DNA of 7,637 bases. It comes from CAZWZG01 sp964638245 (lineage in GTDB: Bacteria > Pseudomonadota > Alphaproteobacteria > Rhodobacterales > Rhodobacteraceae). Where the stretch lies: contig CAZWZG010000149.1 of NCBI GenBank assembly GCA_964638245.1, positions 1-7,637 on the forward strand, written 5' to 3'. Position numbers and translations under genes: made by a program. The notes beneath the pieces are model-generated. The model was not told the origin of the DNA, searched no databases, and worked only from the letters and a program-made list of their open reading frames with translations. Shown one piece after another: positions 5,947 through 7,637 of the stretch (position 1 is its first letter; every line of letters begins with the position of its first letter).

Positions 5947-6702
5947 TCAACTAAAGATTGCCGCGTAAATCAGTCGAACCGCCAGCACCGCCAAAAGGAT
6001 CAGGATCACGCGGTCAAAGGCCTCGGGCGACAGACGTTTGGCAAGGTTTTGGCCCACCGCCATGAAGATTGTCATCGGAACGATCCCAAGAAGCGCCACG
6101 AGCAGGCTTTCCCATGTCAGGATCCCGAACGCCCAAAGCATGGGAACCTGAACCACCGCCATTCCCGCAAAGAACGCCGACACGGTGAAGACGAACGCGG
6201 GCCGGGCAAGGCGCATCGCATTCAGAAAGCTGACCGTGATCGGGGCGGAGATCCCGGTCGCGCCTTGCATGACGCCCCCCACCAGCGACACCGGCCAGGC
6301 GATACTGAAAGCCCGTTCTTTTTCTAGCTTAAAAGACGGCGATAATAGTCTGAGAGAGATATAAAAAATGACGGCTGCCGCGATCAAAAGCGACAATGCA
6401 CGTTCCGGCAACCACGCCAACAGAAACGTGCCCACGATCGTCCCGGCGGCAGCCCCAATGACCAGTGTCCAGGTGAACTTGCGATCAATCATCTCTGCCC
6501 GGAACTGCCAGACCTGCGCGAGATTACTCAGCACGTTCAGCACGGCCATGATCGCCACGCCGAGGCGCACGTCATACAACGCGGCCACGACAGGCACGAC
6601 GACAACCGGGGACCCGGCTCCGGTCGCTCCCTTGACCGTAAACCCGAGTGCAAGCGCGCCAAAAATGACAGCTAAAGCAAGGGGATCCTGGAAGATCGTC
6701 AT
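5947..6702 (-). CDS. TauE/SafE-family membrane exporter (predicted sulfite/organosulfonate type)
   Basis: Integral inner-membrane protein of 251 residues, typical for the TauE/SafE family (old DUF81). Characterised members export sulfite, sulfoacetate or related small anions, but the substrate here cannot be read from sequence. About eight hydrophobic segments are visible. The family's two related halves are shown by KGATGAGSP (24-32) and QGATGISAP (146-154). The ATG at 6702 overlaps the stop of the upstream oxidoreductase as ATGA, so the two are probably co-translated; the Shine-Dalgarno is weak (GAAAG about 9 nt upstream). The stop is 5 bp before the copA -35 element, so readthrough into copA is possible. 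Codons around residues 113-130 are unusually AT-rich for this DNA (AGA, CTA, TTA). Confidence 0.85.
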   Translation of the reverse strand: MTIFQDPLALAVIFGALALGFTVKGATGAGSPVVVVPVVAALYDVRLGVAIMAVLNVLSNLAQVWQFRAEMIDRKFTWTLVIGAAAGTIVGTFLLAWLPERALSLLIAAAVIFYISLRLLSPSFKLEKERAFSIAWPVSLVGGVMQGATGISAPITVSFLNAMRLARPAFVFTVSAFFAGMAVVQVPMLWAFGILTWESLLVALLGIVPMTIFMAVGQNLAKRLSPEAFDRVILILLAVLAVRLIYAAIFS

Positions 6703-7637
6703 GTAGGTGCTTTCAAGAGCCGGTGTGCGTCAGCGGCGGTGAGCGGCGCAGGTCGTGGAGGGGCCGATGCGATATCAATGAAGTTGGCATTTTCGGCCGA
6801 TCCAAGGACGGCGTTCATCACCTCGACCACATGCAAAGCAAGGTCGAGGTTGCAGCGATGGGGTTGGTTCGCTTGGATGGCTGCCACCATGTCTGCCAAG
6901 CCGATACCCCGGTAGTTGGCCGTCGGTTCTCCCAACGCCGTGGTGGTGTTGGGCCGCGCCACCGGGTGCCCGAGGGCGTCGACCGAACGTTCTTTCCCTT
7001 CGGCGTCGACCGCCCGAAGATCGCCCCCGAAATGATTGGGATCAGGAACAAAAAGAGTGCCGCCATTCCCGTAGAGTTCCATCGGCGCATGTCCGTGTTT
7101 GACCACGTCCCAGCTGGCGCTAAGCGTCACTGAAGCGCCGGCGCGGAATGACAGCAATGCGTGCAGCGTGGTTGGCGTTGCGACCGGCACGGTTTGCCCG
7201 GCCAACGGACCACCTCCAATGGTGCGCTCTGCGCGCGCTGTCGAACTGATCGCCCCGACCCGTTCAATCGGCCCCAGCAGTTGAACCAGATTGGTCAGAT
7301 AGTAGACCCCCATATCAAAGATCGGCCCTGCACCGGGCTGAAAGAAGAACCCTGGGTTGGGATGCCAGCTTTCCATGCCGGGACCCATGATATGGGCCGT
7401 GCCTGACGACACCTTGCCGATCTGTCCCTCGTCGATGAGGGACCGCGCAGTCTGGTGCGCGCCCCCAAGGAACGTATCGGGAGCCGACCCCACCCGCAGC
7501 CCGCGTGCCTCAGACAGAGTGCGCAACTCGTGCCCCTTGTCCATGGTCAGAACAACTGGTTTTTCGGAATAGACGTGTTTGCCCTGCTCCAACGCTTTGG
7601 CCGAAACCTCGAAATGCGCGGCGGGGATCGTCAGATT
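6699..7637 (-). CDS. Gfo/Idh/MocA-family NAD(P)-dependent oxidoreductase (5' truncated by window edge)
   Basis: Cytoplasmic dehydrogenase of the glucose-fructose oxidoreductase/inositol dehydrogenase superfamily, probably acting on a sugar or polyol; the substrate is unknown. The frame is open to base 7637 without a start, so the nucleotide-binding GxGxxG motif lies outside. 312 residues are visible, starting NLTIPAAHFEVSAKALEQGK. The family lysine is in EKP (visible residues 25-27). APDTFLGGAHQTARSLI and ESWHPNPGFFFQPG follow, then GPIFDMGVYYLTNLV. In the last, the histidine of the general GGxxxDxGxH motif is replaced by Tyr (visible residue 112), as I recall for one subgroup of the family. 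The C-terminal domain is complete to the TGA, which overlaps the tauE-like ATG by 4 nt. A TTG at 7592 is internal to the frame and not the start. Confidence 0.9.
   Translation of the reverse strand, partial: NLTIPAAHFEVSAKALEQGKHVYSEKPVVLTMDKGHELRTLSEARGLRVGSAPDTFLGGAHQTARSLIDEGQIGKVSSGTAHIMGPGMESWHPNPGFFFQPGAGPIFDMGVYYLTNLVQLLGPIERVGAISSTARAERTIGGGPLAGQTVPVATPTTLHALLSFRAGASVTLSASWDVVKHGHAPMELYGNGGTLFVPDPNHFGGDLRAVDAEGKERSVDALGHPVARPNTTTALGEPTANYRGIGLADMVAAIQANQPHRCNLDLALHVVEVMNAVLGSAENANFIDIASAPPRPAPLTAADAHRLLKAPT

Overview
The window reads as chromosomal DNA from a GC-rich alphaproteobacterium, most likely of the Rhodobacterales/Roseobacter type. That placement is inferred from codon use and protein style, not tested by any search. 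It holds seven genes. The first, rimO, is on the plus strand and enters from the left edge. The other six lie on the minus strand and converge on it. The last of these in the window (an oxidoreductase) runs off the right edge.

Region by region: (1) 1-753 is the 3' two-thirds or so of rimO (ribosomal protein S12 methylthiotransferase). (2) 754-922 is a convergent intergenic gap with only a weak inverted repeat. (3) 923-3262 is an arsenate-detoxification pair, a dedicated glyceraldehyde-3-phosphate dehydrogenase followed by the organoarsenical exporter arsJ, separated by two GC-rich hairpins. (4) 3349-5905 is a copper-resistance pair, the Cu(I) P1B-type ATPase copA followed by its MerR-family regulator cueR. 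(5) 5906-5946 is a 41-bp gap filled by a CueR-type promoter with a 19-bp spacer. (6) 5947-7637 is a translationally coupled pair, a Gfo/Idh/MocA-type oxidoreductase and a TauE/SafE-family membrane exporter.

Transcribed right to left, copA-cueR-gap-arsJ is one co-directional run with gaps of -4 (after repair of copA), 86 and 69 bp. It looks like a copper plus arsenate resistance cassette driven from the CueR promoter. No ArsR repressor and no ArsC arsenate reductase is visible in the window. This fits the GAPDH/ArsJ route, which removes arsenate as 1-arseno-3-phosphoglycerate without reducing it.

The most notable defect is in copA. One base is missing close to the 3' end, so the reading frame stops at 3878, inside the seventh membrane helix. 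The remaining 50 codons, including the M6 metal-binding motif, are intact in the next frame and end in an ATGA overlap with cueR. Either the gene is a very recent pseudogene or the base is a sequencing or assembly error.
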